DNA from: Nitrosopumilales archaeon CG_4_9_14_0_2_um_filter_34_16 | Lineage (GTDB): Archaea > Thermoproteota > Nitrososphaeria > Nitrososphaerales > Nitrosopumilaceae | Length of the DNA: 5,966 nt | Reading direction: 5' to 3' | Assembly (NCBI GenBank): GCA_002788515.1 | Contig: PFRJ01000116.1 | Span: forward strand, 1-5,966 | Part shown: positions 5,407 through 5,966 of the stretch, in pieces | How positions within the stretch are numbered: the first letter of the stretch is position 1 | Layout: the number at the start of each line of letters is the position of its first letter | Position numbers and translations under genes: made by a program | The notes under the pieces: model-generated | Told to the model about the DNA's origin: nothing | Seen by the model: the letters and a program-made list of their open reading frames with translations, nothing else | Database searches by the model: none

Positions 5407-5568
5407 CTACAATTCAAATTCTTGACGACATTTCTCACACTTTGCTCTCTCTTCTCCAGGTGAGCCAAGAATGAAAATTTTACCAATAGTCTTACAGAGA
5501 GGGCACATCCCTGTTGTCGCATTTTTTGGACCAGTACGAATGATTTTTTGGGTTTTTCTTCGTCCCAT
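5407..5568 (-). CDS. Small zinc-ribbon protein, Elf1-like start (53 aa)
   Basis: The 53-aa protein starts at ATG 5568 with a basic N-terminus (M-G-R-R-K-T-Q-K-I-I-R), followed by C22-P-x-C25 and, 18 residues later, C44-E-K-C47, ending in 'Q-E-F-E-L'. This is a complete four-Cys zinc ribbon. The 'MGRRK' start, the C-P-x-C knuckle and the small size recall transcription elongation factor Elf1 of archaea and eukaryotes, which binds RNA polymerase. However, it is shorter than the roughly 80-aa members I know and lacks their C-terminal part, so it may instead be another nucleic-acid-binding ribbon. A CTTAATA box 23-29 bases upstream supports the ATG and leaderless transcription. The coiled-coil gene follows on the same strand after 73 bases. 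A candidate small RNA starts divergently just upstream. Confidence 0.77.
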   Translation of the reverse strand: MGRRKTQKIIRTGPKNATTGMCPLCKTIGKIFILGSPGEERAKCEKCRQEFEL

Positions 5569-5590
5569 GGAAAAACTTTCTGAATCGGTC

Positions 5591-5597
5591 TATTAAG
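5591..5597 (-). promoter_or_regulatory. TATA-like box for the zinc-ribbon gene
   Basis: CTTAATA on the minus strand lies 23 to 29 bases before the ATG at 5568. The surrounding TATTAAGTTTTAA (5591-5603) is also AT-rich on the + strand and could drive a divergent + strand transcript starting around 5620. Confidence 0.4.
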
Positions 5598-5604
5598 TTT
5601 TAAT

Positions 5605-5722
5605 GGCGCGGGGAGTGCCTAAAAAGCTTTTGTCAACCCACGATAAAGAGAAGTATTTACCTCATAACTGGTGGAGTCCGACTGCTCCAGTGCATGGAAC
5701 CCCGAATTTTTTGGGGTTTTTT
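5605..5722 (+). ncRNA. Candidate structured small RNA
   Basis: This stretch is visibly richer in G and C than its surroundings and can fold on the + strand. GGCGC (5605-5609) pairs with GTGCC (5615-5619, one G-T) around GGGGA. AAAAGCTTTT (5622-5631) is self-complementary. CAT-ACTGG (5663-5665, 5667-5671) pairs with CCAGT-ATG (5687-5691, 5694-5696), enclosing AGT-CCG-ACT. It ends in a stem AACCCC/GGGGTT with a T tract (5698-5722). No + strand gene upstream needs that terminator, since both neighbours to the left are on the minus strand, so an RNA probably starts within this stretch. I recognise no Rfam-type family; it is not a tRNA (no T-loop). The 5' end is uncertain, and a promoter at 5591-5603 would place it near 5620. 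A 53-codon frame (ATG 5603 to TAA 5764) overlaps and is an alternative. Confidence 0.35.
5698..5722 (+). terminator. Strong hairpin-T terminator
   Basis: AACCCC (5698-5703) pairs with GGGGTT (5713-5718) around a 9-base loop, and the T run continues to 5722. It looks like an intrinsic terminator and is the clearest one in the window. It would end the candidate small RNA. Confidence 0.55.
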
Positions 5723-5750
5723 CATTTTGGGTTCCTTGAATTTACTATAC

Positions 5751-5773
5751 AACACATTGCTTAAGTGTTTTTT
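5751..5773 (+). terminator. Second hairpin-T terminator-like site
   Basis: AACAC (5751-5755) pairs with GTGTT (5765-5769) around ATTGCTTAA, with T5768-T5773 following. It may be a back-up stop for the transcript ending at 5722. The 5-bp stem is weak. Confidence 0.35.
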
Positions 5774-5966
5774 GTGTACATAATATTATGTTGCATAGAT
5801 AATGAACCGGAAGGTGTCCGTGATTCACAAGTAACGAATCCCTCCTGAATTCTTGTTTGTTCAAGAGATTTTCATGTAATGTTTTCAAATACTGCTTAAA
5901 ATCCTTATCTGATTATGATTGATAGCTTCGAACATTATCAAAAATCCAAATACTAACAATCCATTA
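5774..5966. other. Right-end stretch without a supported gene
   Basis: No convincing gene is seen here. Bases 5803-5848 are richer in G and C than the flanks and hold short hairpins: CGGA/TCCG (5808-5811 with 5817-5820), GATTC/GAATC (5822-5826 with 5836-5840) and, beyond, TCTTG/CAAGA (5851-5855 with 5862-5866). A minus-strand frame with TTG 5888 to TAG 5745 gives 47 aa with a helical K/E/L/N-rich beginning and no known motif. A second minus-strand frame, open from the window edge, ends at TGA 5885-5887. These could be remains of a decayed gene or chance frames. Confidence 0.3.
5778..5791. repeat. Perfect 14-base palindrome
   Basis: ACATAATATTATGT is its own reverse complement. It could be a dimeric regulator site, but AT-rich palindromes of this size also arise by chance and no second copy is seen in the window. 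Confidence 0.3.

Noticed and set aside
5659..5727. 22-codon minus-strand frame (M-K-K-P-Q-K-I-R) across the terminator hairpin
   Set aside because: It is very short, has no TATA-like box at the proper distance, and its first codons are simply the antisense of the terminator's T tract and stem.
5605..5870. SRP RNA or tRNA in the right-hand intergenic region
   Set aside because: CCGGAAGG at 5807-5814 recalls the SRP helix 8 loop, but the flanking pairing is missing and AT-rich terminator-like sites interrupt the region. No tRNA T-loop or acceptor stem is present.
1..5966. CRISPR array, insertion sequence or prophage genes
   Set aside because: No regularly spaced repeats, terminal inverted repeats, transposase, integrase or phage motifs were found on reading both strands.

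Overview
The window looks like a piece of an ammonia-oxidising archaeon (Thaumarchaeota/Nitrososphaerota, Nitrosopumilus-like). This is inferred from strongly AT-rich DNA, archaeal TATA-like boxes placed about 25-30 bases before start codons (leaderless transcription), T-rich stops, repeated TTG starts, and a prohibitin whose N-terminus (YQSPKVNVN) resembles what I remember of marine thaumarchaeal prohibitins. No database search was possible. It reads as ordinary chromosome with many small proteins, and I see no CRISPR array, insertion sequence, tRNA or rRNA.

Left part (1-867): two adjacent paralogous mini-proteins of 58 and 59 aa with a His/Cys/Cys/Cys metal site lie on the + strand. They share one reading frame and are separated by a single TGA. 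Convergent to them is a minus-strand protein with one membrane segment and a C-terminal winged-helix domain. A compact divergent promoter region then leads into a prohibitin/SPFH membrane protein (919-1782).

Middle (1799-3053): two minus-strand genes, a small membrane-anchored protein of unknown role and a SAM-dependent methyltransferase with an N-terminal four-Cys zinc domain. The methyltransferase is divergent from a + strand pair (3149-5166) that looks like a two-gene operon with a 2-base gap. Its first gene is a 398-aa protein with a zincin-like but altered motif (EELIH plus EGxA). Its second is a SirB1-like transglutaminase-fold protein with C-terminal TPR-like helices that appears to lack the catalytic Cys.

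Right part (5163-5966): two very small minus-strand genes, a 56-aa protein with a clean heptad coiled coil and a 53-aa zinc ribbon with an Elf1-like start. Each has its own TATA-like box. Then follows about 360 bases without a convincing protein gene. The first 120 bases hold several G/C-rich hairpins ending in a hairpin-plus-T-tract stop on the + strand, which suggests an unannotated small RNA. The rest holds a second terminator-like hairpin, a palindrome and only doubtful ORFs.
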